64,000 nucleotides of DNA, taken from assembly GCA_013215375.1 (NCBI GenBank), contig JABSRB010000027.1, positions 1 through 64,000 on the forward strand, in the 5' to 3' direction. Positions 36,052 through 45,789 of this stretch are shown here, one piece after another (positions within the stretch are counted from its first letter, which is position 1; each line of letters starts with the position of its first letter). The DNA is from Oceanospirillaceae bacterium (lineage in GTDB: Bacteria; Pseudomonadota; Gammaproteobacteria; Pseudomonadales; Balneatricaceae). Position numbers and translations under genes: made by a program. Under the pieces are notes generated by a model. It saw nothing but the letters and a program-made list of their open reading frames with translations. It was not told the DNA's origin and ran no database searches.

Positions 36052-37185
36052 TTAAACACGATCTTCTAACGCGACCCAAGTGGCACTTTCAGGCCCGGTA
36101 TAATCAGCGCTTGGGCGTATGATGCGGTTATTGGCGCGCTGTTCCATAACGTGGGCAGTCCAGCCCGATACCCTTGAGCAGACAAAAATAGGGGTGAACA
36201 ATTTAGTCGGTATATTCATAAAATTGTAGGCGGATGCGTGGAAAAAATCCGCGTTACAAAACAGTTTTTTCTCACGCCACATCACCGCTTCAACACGCTC
36301 TGAAATATCGTACAATTTGGCATTTTCGCTGTCTTGAGATAACCGTTGTGACCATTTTTTAATGATGGCGTTACGCGGATCGCTGGTGCGATAGATAGCA
36401 TGGCCAAAGCCCATGATTTTATCTTTGCGCGCCAACATACCCATAACTTCCTGCTCTGCATGATCTGCATCACGCATGCTTTCAATCAGCTCCATTGCCG
36501 CCTCATTGGCACCACCATGTAGTGGCCCTCGCAGCGAACCAATAGCGGCACTCACACAAGAGTGAATATCAGAGAGGGTCGAGGCGCAGACACGCGCGGT
36601 AAATGTCGAAGCGTTAAATTCGTGCTCAGCATAGAGAATCAGTGACGCATTCATCACTTGCTCGTGCAGTTCACTGGGCTTTTTACCGTGCAACAGTGCT
36701 AAAAAGTGACCGCCAATAGAATCAATATCCGAAGCGGTAGTATCAATACGTATACCCTGATGGCTGTAACGATACCAATAACAAATAATCGAGGGGAACA
36801 CCGCTAACATGCGCTCAATATGATGAGTTTGATCTTTGAAGTCAGTTTCGGTTTCAAGGTTGCCCAACATTGAACAACCCGTGCGTAAAACATCCATTGG
36901 ATGGGCGCTTTTGGGGATATTCTCTAATACTGTTTTTAGCGCATCAGGCAAAAAACGCTGACTTTTTAAACGTTGGATATAAGCGGATAGTTCAGTTTTA
37001 TTGGGTAATTTACCATTCACTAGCAAATAGGCGACTTCTTCGAACTGGGCTTTATCCGCCAATTCTGCCATATCGTAACCGCGATAAGTTAAGCCAGCAC
37101 CCGTTTGACCTACCGTACAAAGCGCTGTTTCACCCGCTGATTGTCCGCGCAGACCGGCACCTGATAATTTCTTTGCATCAGCCAT
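36052..37185 (-). CDS. prpC: 2-methylcitrate synthase
   Basis: 377 residues, the short citrate-synthase type. Catalytic histidines lie in GPLHGGANEAAM and GFGHAIYRTSDPR, and the C-terminal VSGWTAHVMEQRANNRIIRPSADY is typical of PrpC. It condenses propionyl-CoA with oxaloacetate. Located 23 bases after prpB with AAGGAGTC before the ATG; it may also have side activity as a citrate synthase. Confidence 0.94.
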   Translation of the reverse strand: MADAKKLSGAGLRGQSAGETALCTVGQTGAGLTYRGYDMAELADKAQFEEVAYLLVNGKLPNKTELSAYIQRLKSQRFLPDALKTVLENIPKSAHPMDVLRTGCSMLGNLETETDFKDQTHHIERMLAVFPSIICYWYRYSHQGIRIDTTASDIDSIGGHFLALLHGKKPSELHEQVMNASLILYAEHEFNASTFTARVCASTLSDIHSCVSAAIGSLRGPLHGGANEAAMELIESMRDADHAEQEVMGMLARKDKIMGFGHAIYRTSDPRNAIIKKWSQRLSQDSENAKLYDISERVEAVMWREKKLFCNADFFHASAYNFMNIPTKLFTPIFVCSRVSGWTAHVMEQRANNRIIRPSADYTGPESATWVALEDRV

Positions 37186-37208
37186 ATTAGACTCCTTAAT
37201 TCTTTAAG

Positions 37209-38102
37209 TTATTTTTTTTGTTTTTCAAGCGCAAACAATGCATCGAGCTTTTCTTCAAAGTCGTGATAATTTAAAAAATCATAGAGTTCCATACGTGTTT
37301 GCATAGAATCTATCACCGCTTTTTGATCGCCATCGCTCAACAAGGTTTCATAGACATTCAATGCCGCTTTATTCGCCGCACGAAATGCAGATAATGGATA
37401 TAGCACCATAGTCGCGCCGTGCGCTGCTAACTCTTGTTTGTTAAATAGTGGAGTGGCACCAAATTCTGTAATATTGGCTAAGAGATGTTTTCCACCAATA
37501 CCTTTAGAAAAAGCCGCGTAGTCATCCAGTGTATGTACTGCCTCTGCAAAAATGCCATCGGCTCCTGCCTCTAAACATGCCTGCGCTCGATCAACGGCGG
37601 CGTTCAGCCCTTCCATCTGAAAAGCATCGGTCCTGGCCATGATAAAAAAATCAGCATCAGTTTTGGCATCGACTGCCGCTTTCACTCGATCAACCATTTC
37701 CGTTAAGCTGACTATTTCTTTGTTGGGCCGATGTCCACAGCGCTTTTGCGCCACTTGATCTTCTAAATGCACCGCAGCGGCACCGGCTTTTTGCATCTCT
37801 TTAATAGCACGACCAATGTTAAACGCACCACCCCAGCCAGTATCAATGTCTACCATTAATGGGGTTTCTACAGCACTGCTAATACGGCGGACATCTTCGA
37901 GCACATCATTCATCGAAGTCATGCCTAAATCGGGTAATCCATAGGAGGCATTCGCCACCCCAGCACCCGATAGGTAAATAGCACTATGGCCGACACGTTC
38001 AGCCATCATAGCGTGATACGCATTGACAGTACCGACGATTTGCAGTGGTGAGTTATCAGTTAATGCGCGTCGAAAACGAGCGCCAGCAGAAATGGATGTC
38101 AT
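37209..38102 (-). CDS. prpB: 2-methylisocitrate lyase
   Basis: 297 residues of the isocitrate-lyase/PEP-mutase superfamily. The active-site signature [10 protein letters not shown] is present (about 120), with Mg-binding [14 protein letters not shown] near 85 and [12 protein letters not shown] near 155. It splits 2-methylisocitrate into pyruvate and succinate, the last step of the methylcitrate cycle. It is the first enzyme gene of the operon, 67 bases after the regulator gene, with AGGATTAAC before the ATG. Confidence 0.95.
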   Translation of the reverse strand: MTSISAGARFRRALTDNSPLQIVGTVNAYHAMMAERVGHSAIYLSGAGVANASYGLPDLGMTSMNDVLEDVRRISSAVETPLMVDIDTGWGGAFNIGRAIKEMQKAGAAAVHLEDQVAQKRCGHRPNKEIVSLTEMVDRVKAAVDAKTDADFFIMARTDAFQMEGLNAAVDRAQACLEAGADGIFAEAVHTLDDYAAFSKGIGGKHLLANITEFGATPLFNKQELAAHGATMVLYPLSAFRAANKAALNVYETLLSDGDQKAVIDSMQTRMELYDFLNYHDFEEKLDALFALEKQKK

Positions 38103-38169
38103 TGTTAATCCTCAATTTAAGCTATATGAATAATAATTTGATGGTGAATATCGATAGTCATATAAAACG

Positions 38170-38889
38170 TTATTTATCTAACTTTTGTTCTATATTGACC
38201 CGAGCCGCACTAATATGACGGCGCATTAAAATTTCTGCCAACTCAGGATCACGTGCTTCGATTGCATCAACAATCTGGCGATGCTCTTTTAATGCGCGTA
38301 CTGGTCGCGAACTAGAAACACTAAACTGATAGCGATACATACGCACTAAGTGATATAAATCACTACCGAGCAGCTCTAACATCTTGGCGTTGTTGCTGCC
38401 CTTAACAATACGATAGTGGAAGTCTAAATCGCCTTCTTTTTGAAAATATGACTGGCCATCTAATTGGGAAATAGACTCTTCGTGACGATCTAAAAGTGAG
38501 CGTAAATCATCGATTTCCTCCTGCGACATATGTACCGCAGCAAGACGAGCCGCCATACCTTCAAGTGCTTCCCTGACACGATATATTTCAATCAACTCTT
38601 TAACACTTAGCTGTACGACACGCGCACCTACATGCGGCTTTAACTCGACCAGACGCAACCCTTCTAAACGTCGTATCGCCTCGCGCAGTGGTCCGCGGCT
38701 AATGCCATAGCGACGGGCAAGTTCCGGCTCACTGATTTTGGTTCCAGGTGCTAGTTCACCCTTAACAATGGCTGTTACCAGCAGATTCATGACATTTTCA
38801 GCCAAAGTTTTATCTGCATTAAAGGCTTTTACTTTATTACCTTTGGCAGTACTAGGCGGGGTATTTTCTAGCTGGGCTTGTTTATTCAC
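38170..38889 (-). CDS. GntR/FadR-family regulator of the prp operon
   Basis: 239 residues. The winged helix-turn-helix (about 24-88) has ISEPELARRYGISRGPLREAIRRLEG, and the FCD effector domain (about 95-225) has IYRVREALEGMAARLAA and DLDFHYRIVKGSNN, whose aspartate and histidines bind metal in the family. It heads the prp operon, in the same direction. Two identical palindromes lie just upstream, so it most likely represses itself and the operon and is relieved by a 2-methylcitrate-cycle compound (inference). Confidence 0.92.
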   Translation of the reverse strand: MNKQAQLENTPPSTAKGNKVKAFNADKTLAENVMNLLVTAIVKGELAPGTKISEPELARRYGISRGPLREAIRRLEGLRLVELKPHVGARVVQLSVKELIEIYRVREALEGMAARLAAVHMSQEEIDDLRSLLDRHEESISQLDGQSYFQKEGDLDFHYRIVKGSNNAKMLELLGSDLYHLVRMYRYQFSVSSSRPVRALKEHRQIVDAIEARDPELAEILMRRHISAARVNIEQKLDK

Positions 38890-38924
38890 AATTTACCTTG
38901 GCGCTATACGAGGATGCGCTACAG

Positions 38925-38936
38925 ATTGTCGACAAT
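38925..38936. promoter_or_regulatory. GntR operator of the prp operon, site 1
   Basis: ATTGTCGACAAT is a perfect 12-base palindrome. It lies 36 bases before the GntR start codon and is identical to site 2. FadR/GntR-type regulators bind palindromes of this size. Confidence 0.75.
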
Positions 38937-38990
38937 GTTAATATCGAAAGATACGCCCCTTTAACACAAGGGTCAACTCAGAAACCAATT

Positions 38991-39002
38991 ATTGTCGACA
39001 AT
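38991..39002. promoter_or_regulatory. GntR operator of the prp operon, site 2
   Basis: The same ATTGTCGACAAT palindrome, extended to 16 bases by flanking TT and AA, 66 bases from site 1. Two copies suggest binding on both sides of the promoter. The stretch from 39003 to 39232 shows nothing else I can support. Confidence 0.75.
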
Positions 39003-39232
39003 AACGTTAGATACATGAATATAAAGCGCCAATAAGGAAGAATCTAGAGAAAAAACCATAAGGGTGTTAACAAAAAAGATTATTTTGTGAAAACACTCTC
39101 TAAACAACAACTAGGAAAATCATTCGAAACTCAAGAAAAACAAGCCCAATCGTTAACAATCTTTACCCTTTGATCCAGATAGACACTATTTAAGCAGCTC
39201 ACAGCAAAAGGTACAGAGTTAGCCCTTGGTAT

Positions 39233-40126
39233 TTAGCTTATCTTTAATTCAGCGCTGTTAAACAATGCCGCTATTTGACGGGGCTTTTGGTAGGGAAGAG
39301 AGTGATCTGTGCCTGCAATACTGACATATCGCCAGCGAGGAGCGACGTATGCTAAGTGTTGGTGATATTGATGCATTGAGTCGACGCTGAGTCCACCTAT
39401 CAAACTCAATACCGAGCCCTGAGCCGCGACAAGCTGCTCGCGATCTATATGCTGCGCCGCAAGATTGACGCACTCTAGTGCGTTAGCAAAGCCCAATTGA
39501 CGTTTTAACAATCTCTCAACCGCCATCTTTTCAGCACTGGGTTGGACCTTGCGATTTGGGGAAATAGTATTTAAAAAATCTATCACCCCCGCACTAGCAC
39601 TCCCGCCACGCAGCTGTGTTACTGTTTTGGCATATACATCTCGCAGCGCAATTGAATCCTCCCATTTCATTCTATCTAGCAGTCCGGGCTCAAGAACAAA
39701 TTGCTGCAATACTTTATTGGGAAAACGCTGTTTAAAAAGCATCGAGACCAAACCGCCCAGAGAATAACCCGCTAAATCAAACGCAGACCATTTAAGATGC
39801 GACACTAACTCAGCAAGATCATCGACCAGTTCATCTACCGAAAAGCCAAGTTCCTGCTTAGAATGGCTGTGTGTCTCCCCCATCCCTCGTAAGTCAGGCA
39901 CTAAAACATACTGCCACTGGGTCAACCGCTTAATGATGTTTGACCAAGTATCTACACCTGCGACACCGGCACCATGCAATAGCATTATCGCGCGCTGATT
40001 AGTGATTTGCCTGCTCTGGTAATAGTGATAGCAATATTGGTGGCCTGAAATATCGATAAAATATTTTTGTACATGGTATTTTTTATCAATCACAAGGCTA
40101 TCTCTCTGCCTGCTGCAACTTGTCAA
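39233..40126 (-). CDS. Alpha/beta hydrolase
   Basis: 297 residues as the longest frame. The oxyanion motif MLLHGAGVAG, the nucleophile elbow GYSLGG (serine about 143) and a C-terminal GTDHSLPY histidine outline the catalytic triad. It is a cytoplasmic esterase, lipase or lactone-hydrolase type of unknown substrate. The longest frame starts with TTG and overlaps the MATE stop by 29 bases; a GTG at 40093, just after that stop, is an alternative. It follows the MATE gene directly and is probably co-transcribed. Confidence 0.78.
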   Translation of the reverse strand: MTSCSRQRDSLVIDKKYHVQKYFIDISGHQYCYHYYQSRQITNQRAIMLLHGAGVAGVDTWSNIIKRLTQWQYVLVPDLRGMGETHSHSKQELGFSVDELVDDLAELVSHLKWSAFDLAGYSLGGLVSMLFKQRFPNKVLQQFVLEPGLLDRMKWEDSIALRDVYAKTVTQLRGGSASAGVIDFLNTISPNRKVQPSAEKMAVERLLKRQLGFANALECVNLAAQHIDREQLVAAQGSVLSLIGGLSVDSMHQYHQHLAYVAPRWRYVSIAGTDHSLPYQKPRQIAALFNSAELKIS

Positions 40127-41495
40127 AATTTAAGTTTTTAGTGAGACGCCAGTATCGATAAATCAAAACAAAAGCGACGAAGATCAGACCAGAGGCGAGC
40201 CCTAACCAAACCCCTACTCCGCGATATTCAAGTACAAAACCTAATATATAAGCTGTGGGCATTCCAACACACCAATAGCCAAATATGGCTAAGTACATAG
40301 GTAGCTTAGTATCATTGATGCCTCGCAGCGCCGCCGCTGCAACCACTTGCCCACCATCAGCTAATTGGAACAGTGACACTATAAACAAATAGCTCACTGC
40401 ATAGCCGATAGCAGTGTTATTTGAGGTTATTTCGGGATCTAGAAACATGTGCACCAATTGATAGGGAAATACTGAGAACAAAATAAGAGTTGAAAACATA
40501 CAGCCTATACCTAACGCAATAGACACCCACCCAGCAACAATGACCGCCTCTTTGTCTCGCGCTCCATAACTATAGCCAACTCTGATCGTAGTGGCATTGG
40601 ATAGCCCTAGGGGAATCATAAAGGCAATCGAGGCAATTTGTAATGCCACCGCGTGCCCAGCTAATTCCAATGTCCCCAACCAGCCCATAAAAATAGCGGC
40701 TATGGAGAAAAGTCCTGCTTCAGCGGCAATCATCAAACCCACGGGAGATCCCAGCTTTAATATTTTACTAAAAATCTTCCAATCCGGCTTATAGATACGC
40801 ACCAAAATAAAATAGCGTTTATAGCGACGATGCGTTAAAACATACGCTAAAAGAGCCAAAAACATACAGCTATTCACGATAGTGGTGCTAATGCCCGCAC
40901 CTTTAAGACCCAATGCGGGAAAACCAAAATTGCCGAACATCAAGGCATAGTTACCCAGAGCATTTAATAAGATAGCTATCAAAGTGATTTTTAGTATTAC
41001 TTTAGTATCGCTGTGCGCCGAGACTAAATTACGCAGCACAAAAAACAAAAATACTGGTAACAAATGCCAGGCGGCCATGCTCATATAATCTTCTGCCAAC
41101 TGCGCAATATTGGCATCCAGGTCTAGCATTATTATTATCTGCTTTATTTGCAACAATAAAGGGATACTAATCAGGCTCAACAGTGCAGCCACCCACAGCC
41201 CCTGCCTTGTAGTTCGCCTGACTTCCTTATACTTGCGTGCCGATAGATTTTGCGCAACCAGCGGCGTAACCACACTTAACATGCCTATACCCGCCAGTAA
41301 TATAGGGTGCAAAATAGCACTAGAGAGGGTGCCAGCGGCTAAAAACTGCGGCCCCAACCAACCCATCATGATGACATCCGTGGTATTGATTGCAATCACT
41401 GCTAGTTGAGCAATAATTAATGGCCAAGCTAATGAGCAGGTTTTCATTAATTCAAGATAGTAACTGCTGGACATTTTTTTCTGAAATTTTTTCAA
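40098..41495 (-). CDS. MATE family efflux transporter
   Basis: 465 residues and about 12 membrane helices in two homologous halves. MATE features include WPLIIAQLAVIAINTTDVIMMGWLG near the start and the second-half LGSPVGLMIAAEAGLFSIAAIFMGWLG. These Na+- or H+-coupled exporters (NorM-like) remove cationic drugs and dyes. It ends inside the frame of the alpha/beta hydrolase, which is downstream. Confidence 0.9.
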   Translation of the reverse strand: MKKFQKKMSSSYYLELMKTCSLAWPLIIAQLAVIAINTTDVIMMGWLGPQFLAAGTLSSAILHPILLAGIGMLSVVTPLVAQNLSARKYKEVRRTTRQGLWVAALLSLISIPLLLQIKQIIIMLDLDANIAQLAEDYMSMAAWHLLPVFLFFVLRNLVSAHSDTKVILKITLIAILLNALGNYALMFGNFGFPALGLKGAGISTTIVNSCMFLALLAYVLTHRRYKRYFILVRIYKPDWKIFSKILKLGSPVGLMIAAEAGLFSIAAIFMGWLGTLELAGHAVALQIASIAFMIPLGLSNATTIRVGYSYGARDKEAVIVAGWVSIALGIGCMFSTLILFSVFPYQLVHMFLDPEITSNNTAIGYAVSYLFIVSLFQLADGGQVVAAAALRGINDTKLPMYLAIFGYWCVGMPTAYILGFVLEYRGVGVWLGLASGLIFVAFVLIYRYWRLTKNLNFDKLQQAER

Positions 41496-41884
41496 TATTG
41501 AACTCTACGCCTCATAGAAATTTTAAGCTTATTATGATTAATACAAAAGGGGTTATTACTAGAACTGCAGGTGATCTACAACACAAATTTTCATGAATAA
41601 GTACTGCTTGTTTAGCTAACTAATTTTAGATGGTGATTTTTTGGCTACCATACGCCTAATTCAGACGATGGACAAACCAAATAAAAAACACTAGTATCTT
41701 CGATGGATTGTCGATAAACAATTGGTTAACTTAACAATATTTTTTTGACTTAAGGTTTAACTGGGCATCTACTTTATGTTGTTTCAGTCAATACCAACAA
41801 CATTATTTTCAACTCAAAAAAGGAACTATTGCGTTTGAAAATATACGAATATAACAATAAATAATATTTTTTTGAGGATACACA
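41496..41884. other. Intergenic region with no recognised feature
   Basis: 389 A/T-rich bases between divergent MATE and dsbB genes, presumably both promoters. ATTGTCGATAAACAAT at 41706 resembles the prp operator (ATTGTCGACAAT) in one half only. Confidence 0.5.
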
Positions 41885-42421
41885 ATGCTAACACTAGCCG
41901 CTAAAATATGCCGCACCACTGGCTATTGGTTCTTGCTGTTTCTATTTGCTATTTCCCTTGAGCTAATAGCTCTTTATTTTCAATATCAGTTGGGTTACGG
42001 ACCCTGTGTGTTGTGTGTAGAAATTAGAGCAATAGTGCTAGGGGTTGCCCTTATTTCTCTGCTGGGAATGTTAGTTTGTAGGTATCGAGTCTTGGCCAAC
42101 CTTATGAATATAGGGTTGATTGGCATAGGCGCTTTTATGTATTTAAAATCAGACTTACTGCTTAAAATTGAAAATAATGAAATAGAAAGTGTCTGCGGCT
42201 TTAAGCCTGACTTCCCACAGTGGCTGCCATTAGATATATGGCTACCTTCTGTCTTTGAAGCTTGGGAAGCCTGTGGGTATACCCCCGAAATGTGGTTTGA
42301 TATCACCATGGCTCAGGCCTTAATTTATTGCTCTATAGGGATTATTGCCCTCGGAGTTTTTGCATTAACTGCTAATATTTTGTTTGGTAAAGAAAAACAA
42401 GATCTGCAATTGTTTTCCTAA
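41885..42421 (+). CDS. dsbB: Disulfide bond formation protein DsbB
   Basis: 178 residues, four membrane helices. The two cysteine pairs fall at the same positions as in E. coli: C41-V-L-C44 in ALYFQYQLGYGPCVLCVE and C104/C130 in the second periplasmic loop. DsbB re-oxidises DsbA and passes electrons to quinone. No dsbA lies nearby. The gene is monocistronic and faces the AI-2E permease. Confidence 0.93.
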   Translation: MLTLAAKICRTTGYWFLLFLFAISLELIALYFQYQLGYGPCVLCVEIRAIVLGVALISLLGMLVCRYRVLANLMNIGLIGIGAFMYLKSDLLLKIENNEIESVCGFKPDFPQWLPLDIWLPSVFEAWEACGYTPEMWFDITMAQALIYCSIGIIALGVFALTANILFGKEKQDLQLFS

Positions 42422-42430
42422 TACCTATAT

Positions 42431-42466
42431 TGATCAAGAGCGCTCCAATAAATAGGCTCTTGATCA
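42431..42466. terminator. Shared hairpin between convergent dsbB and AI-2E permease
   Basis: TGATCAAGAGC and GCTCTTGATCA pair perfectly over 11 bases around a 14-base loop. It lies in the 67-base gap between convergent genes. There is no T-run, so termination efficiency is uncertain. Confidence 0.55.
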
Positions 42467-42488
42467 GACCTCCCCTCTACAAGCTTTT

Positions 42489-43631
42489 CTATTCAACTAA
42501 GTCACTTGATTTTTTCTCTTCTTGATCAGCGCTCTCTTCTATCTCCACGCTTTCATCTTCACTTTCTGTCCTGCTATCAACGGTTGCGTACAGAGCGCTT
42601 TGTTTATAACCTAAATGCAGGTGGCGCAGAAACACCATGATGACCGCCGCCACTGGCAGGGCTATTAATATGCCGATAAAACCAAATAGCTGCCCGCCCG
42701 CCATGATAGCGAAGATAACAGCGACGGGATGCAGACCTATTTTGTCACCGACCATTAAGGGTGTTAACAACATCCCCTCTAATGCCTGACCGATAATAAA
42801 CACTAAAGATACCCAAACAAGAATGCTAGGGTCGTTAAACTGCACCATTGCCGCAACAAAAGCAGCGACAATACCCACCACAAAACCCATGTAGGGGACG
42901 ATACTAGCAGCCCCTGCAATCATGCCCAATATAAGCGCTAAATCTAAACCCACTAGCCATAAGCCAACACTGTACATAGTGCCTAATGCCAACATTACCA
43001 TCAGCTGCCCTTTTATAAAGGCTCCTAGCACTTCATCACACTCATGCACTAACGCCGTTATTTTAGGTTCAACATCTCTGGGTAATAACTGCCTTATTTT
43101 TTCCATCATGATATCCCAGTCACGTAACAAGTAGAAAAGAACCACCGGGATAAGTACCGCATTTGCCAGCCAAGCAACAATGGCCATACTAGAGTTGGCC
43201 ACACTCAAGACAATATTATTCAGCAAGCTACCTGTTTGTCGCATGTTATCTTTAATAAGAGATTTAAAGAAATTAAGGTCAAACTGCTCGAACTCTACGC
43301 CTAAGTTTTTGGCAATAAATGGTAACACATTTTGCTCAAACAGATTGATGGCAACAGGTATTTGCTTCACCATCACTGACAACTGTGCAGACAACTTAGG
43401 TAAAAACATCACCAGTGTCAAAAACAAGAACAGCATAATAATACTAAATACCACTAATACAGCCTGGGTACGACTTAGATTGTATCGCTGTAATTTGTCG
43501 GTAACGGGGTCAGCGAGATAAGCCATTAAAGCACCAATAATAAACGGCGATAAAATGGGCCCTAACAGCACTAGTAAATACCCGAGAATAACGACGACGA
43601 TAAGCAAAAACCAACGCTGAGATAATTCCAT
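42489..43631 (-). CDS. AI-2E family transporter (PerM-like)
   Basis: 380 residues from ATG 43631, chosen over TTG 43649 because GGAGAGA lies in front. About eight membrane helices: the first pair (LLIVVVILGYLLVLLGPILSPFIIGALMAYLADP) and the later GLDLALILGMIAGAASIVPYMGFV and LMVGDKIGLHPVAVIFAIMAGGQLFG, typical of the UPF0118/PerM family. Some members export autoinducer-2 or exchange Na+/H+; the substrate here is unknown. The C terminus is strongly acidic. Confidence 0.88.
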   Translation of the reverse strand: MELSQRWFLLIVVVILGYLLVLLGPILSPFIIGALMAYLADPVTDKLQRYNLSRTQAVLVVFSIIMLFLFLTLVMFLPKLSAQLSVMVKQIPVAINLFEQNVLPFIAKNLGVEFEQFDLNFFKSLIKDNMRQTGSLLNNIVLSVANSSMAIVAWLANAVLIPVVLFYLLRDWDIMMEKIRQLLPRDVEPKITALVHECDEVLGAFIKGQLMVMLALGTMYSVGLWLVGLDLALILGMIAGAASIVPYMGFVVGIVAAFVAAMVQFNDPSILVWVSLVFIIGQALEGMLLTPLMVGDKIGLHPVAVIFAIMAGGQLFGFIGILIALPVAAVIMVFLRHLHLGYKQSALYATVDSRTESEDESVEIEESADQEEKKSSDLVE

Positions 43632-43940
43632 TTTGTAGCATCTCTCCAAAGCTAACTTTATTTATTTAGATACTAACAAAGCAGGCATTTAATGTCTTCA
43701 CTAATCAAAGCTTACCCCCTTTTGAAAATTTACTTAGTAAAAACTTAACCGTCTAATAGCACGACGTTTATTACCAGCCCCAGAGATTAATCACTGGGCA
43801 TTTAGCTGACCCAAAAGTCCGTTTTTCACCCCTATATTTACGCCATATTTTGTGACTGTTATTAGCATGTTTACTAGCTATCTGTTAATATCGCCCCGAA
43901 AATTCACCGCCCTATTTTTGACTTTAAAGGTCTTATTGTT
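43632..43940. other. Intergenic promoter region of purM
   Basis: About 310 bases between divergent genes. No PUR box, ORF or strong hairpin was found. AAAGG seven to ten bases before purM serves as its ribosome-binding site. Confidence 0.5.
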
Positions 43941-44990
43941 ATGTCTAACGATTCAAGTACAACTTCTCTTAGCTACAAAGATGCAGGTGTCGATATTGAT
44001 GCTGGAAATGCCTTAGTTGAACGCATTAAACAAGTCGCAAAAAAAACCACTCGTCCTGAAGTGATGGGTGGTCTTGGTGGCTTTGGCGGTTTGTGTGAAA
44101 TACCAGCAGGTTACAAGCAACCTGTACTTGTCTCTGGCACCGATGGTGTAGGTACTAAATTACGCTTGGCAATAGATCTCAACAAACACGACACCATAGG
44201 CATCGATTTAGTGGCCATGTGTGTCAATGACCTCATTGTCGCTGGCGCTGAACCCCTCTACTTTTTAGATTATTATGCAACGGGCAAACTCAATGTAGAT
44301 ACAGCTACAGCTGTGGTAACGGGTATTGGCAAAGGCTGTGAATTAGCAGGTTGTGCACTAGTGGGTGGCGAAACCGCTGAAATGCCTGGTATGTACCAAG
44401 GCGAAGATTATGATTTAGCAGGTTTTTGCACCGGTGTGGTAGAGAAGTCAGAAATCATTGACGGATCAAAAGTGGCCATCGGTGATGTGCTGATCGGTGT
44501 CGCCTCATCGGGCCCCCATTCAAATGGATACTCACTTATCCGAAAAATTATCGAAGTTAGCAATGCTGATCTAAATGCAGACTTGGATGGTAGACCTTTA
44601 AAAGATGCATTGTTAGAGCCTACCAAGATATACGTAAAATCAGCACTTAAGCTGATCAAAGATGTACAAGTGAATGCCCTGTCTCATATTACCGGTGGCG
44701 GCTTGTTAGAAAACATCCCACGTGTATTACCCGCGCAAACAAAAGCGGTTATCGATACTAATTCTTGGCAGTTGCCAGCTGTATTCAAGTGGCTACAGAA
44801 AAACGGTAACGTCGACATCACCGAAATGTACCGCACCTTTAACTGCGGCGTTGGCTTAGTCATTTGCGTGCCTGTTGCACAACAACAGCAAGCACTTGAT
44901 AGCTTGACCAACAGTGGTGAGAGCGCTTGGGTTATCGGCCATATTAGCGCAGCTGGCCAAGATGAAGAGCAAGTAGAGATTGTTGGTTAA
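43941..44990 (+). CDS. purM: Phosphoribosylformylglycinamidine cyclo-ligase (AIR synthetase)
   Basis: 349 residues with the full PurM pattern: [20 protein letters not shown] at the start, [25 protein letters not shown] and [15 protein letters not shown]. It closes the imidazole ring of purines using ATP. Its stop overlaps the purN start (TAATG), so the two are translationally coupled. Confidence 0.97.
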   Translation: MSNDSSTTSLSYKDAGVDIDAGNALVERIKQVAKKTTRPEVMGGLGGFGGLCEIPAGYKQPVLVSGTDGVGTKLRLAIDLNKHDTIGIDLVAMCVNDLIVAGAEPLYFLDYYATGKLNVDTATAVVTGIGKGCELAGCALVGGETAEMPGMYQGEDYDLAGFCTGVVEKSEIIDGSKVAIGDVLIGVASSGPHSNGYSLIRKIIEVSNADLNADLDGRPLKDALLEPTKIYVKSALKLIKDVQVNALSHITGGGLLENIPRVLPAQTKAVIDTNSWQLPAVFKWLQKNGNVDITEMYRTFNCGVGLVICVPVAQQQQALDSLTNSGESAWVIGHISAAGQDEEQVEIVG

Positions 44991-45646
44991 TGAAAAAGCG
45001 GATAGCAGTACTGATTTCGGGTAGTGGCTCTAACTTACAGGCAATTATTGATCATATTGATGCTGACAAAATCAATGCAGAGATTGTTCTAGTATTAAGC
45101 AACAAGGCAGATGCCTATGGTTTAATACGTGCCGAACAAGCCAGTATCCCCACTCAAGTACTGCAACATACCGATTACCAGAGCCGCCATGATTTTGATC
45201 AGGCGGTTCTTAAGTGTATCGAAGAACAACAAGTCGACTTGATTGTCTTAGCGGGCTTTATGCGAATTTTGACTGAGCAATTTGTCAGCCACTTCACTGG
45301 CCGCATGCTCAATATTCACCCATCATTACTGCCTAAGCACAAAGGTTTGAATACCCATCAAAGAGCTATTGATGACAAAGATAGCGAACACGGCTTATCA
45401 GTGCATTTTGTCACTCCCGAGCTTGATGGAGGCCCAGTGGCACTGCAAGTCATTGTGCCCATTTCAGAGACTGATGATGCAAGCAGCTTGCAGAAAAAAG
45501 TTCACTCTCATGAACATAGCGCTTATCCAAAAGTGATTGCTTGGTTCTGCGCAGATAGACTGCTCTGCAGAGACAACAATCTGTTGCTAGATGGTGAACT
45601 TCTTCCCCAGTATGGTCTCAAAGAAATTATTCAGAATAACGATTAA
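44990..45646 (+). CDS. purN: Phosphoribosylglycinamide formyltransferase
   Basis: 218 residues. The N-terminal nucleotide site ISGSGSNLQAIIDHI and the active-site region LAGFMRIL...MLNIHPSLLPKHKGLNTHQRAI and VHFVTPELDGG carry the formyl-transfer histidine and aspartate. It moves a formyl group from 10-formyl-tetrahydrofolate to GAR. ATG at the purM stop. Confidence 0.97.
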   Translation: MKKRIAVLISGSGSNLQAIIDHIDADKINAEIVLVLSNKADAYGLIRAEQASIPTQVLQHTDYQSRHDFDQAVLKCIEEQQVDLIVLAGFMRILTEQFVSHFTGRMLNIHPSLLPKHKGLNTHQRAIDDKDSEHGLSVHFVTPELDGGPVALQVIVPISETDDASSLQKKVHSHEHSAYPKVIAWFCADRLLCRDNNLLLDGELLPQYGLKEIIQNND

Positions 45647-45717
45647 GCGCTAGCGCCAAACAACCTTTATCTTTACGGTTAGCCCTTATATCATAAATAA
45701 ATGTAAAACATATGGAT

Positions 45718-45767
45718 GAGACTTCTACACGGCCAACTCTTGCGAGCTCGTGCAGGAGTCTCTTTTT
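45718..45767 (+). terminator. Terminator after purMN
   Basis: GAGACTTCT and AGGAGTCTC form a nine-pair stem (one G-U) followed by TTTTT. The 27-base loop holds a further CGAGCTCG palindrome. It lies 70 bases after purN and just before the DUF3108 ribosome-binding site; it could also be an attenuator for that gene. Confidence 0.7.
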
Positions 45768-45789
45768 GTTTAATTTTCAAGGGCACTTT

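Noticed and set aside
41706-41721. Third prp-type operator before dsbB/MATE
   Set aside because: ATTGTCGATAAACAAT matches only half of the palindrome and there is no propionate gene beside it.
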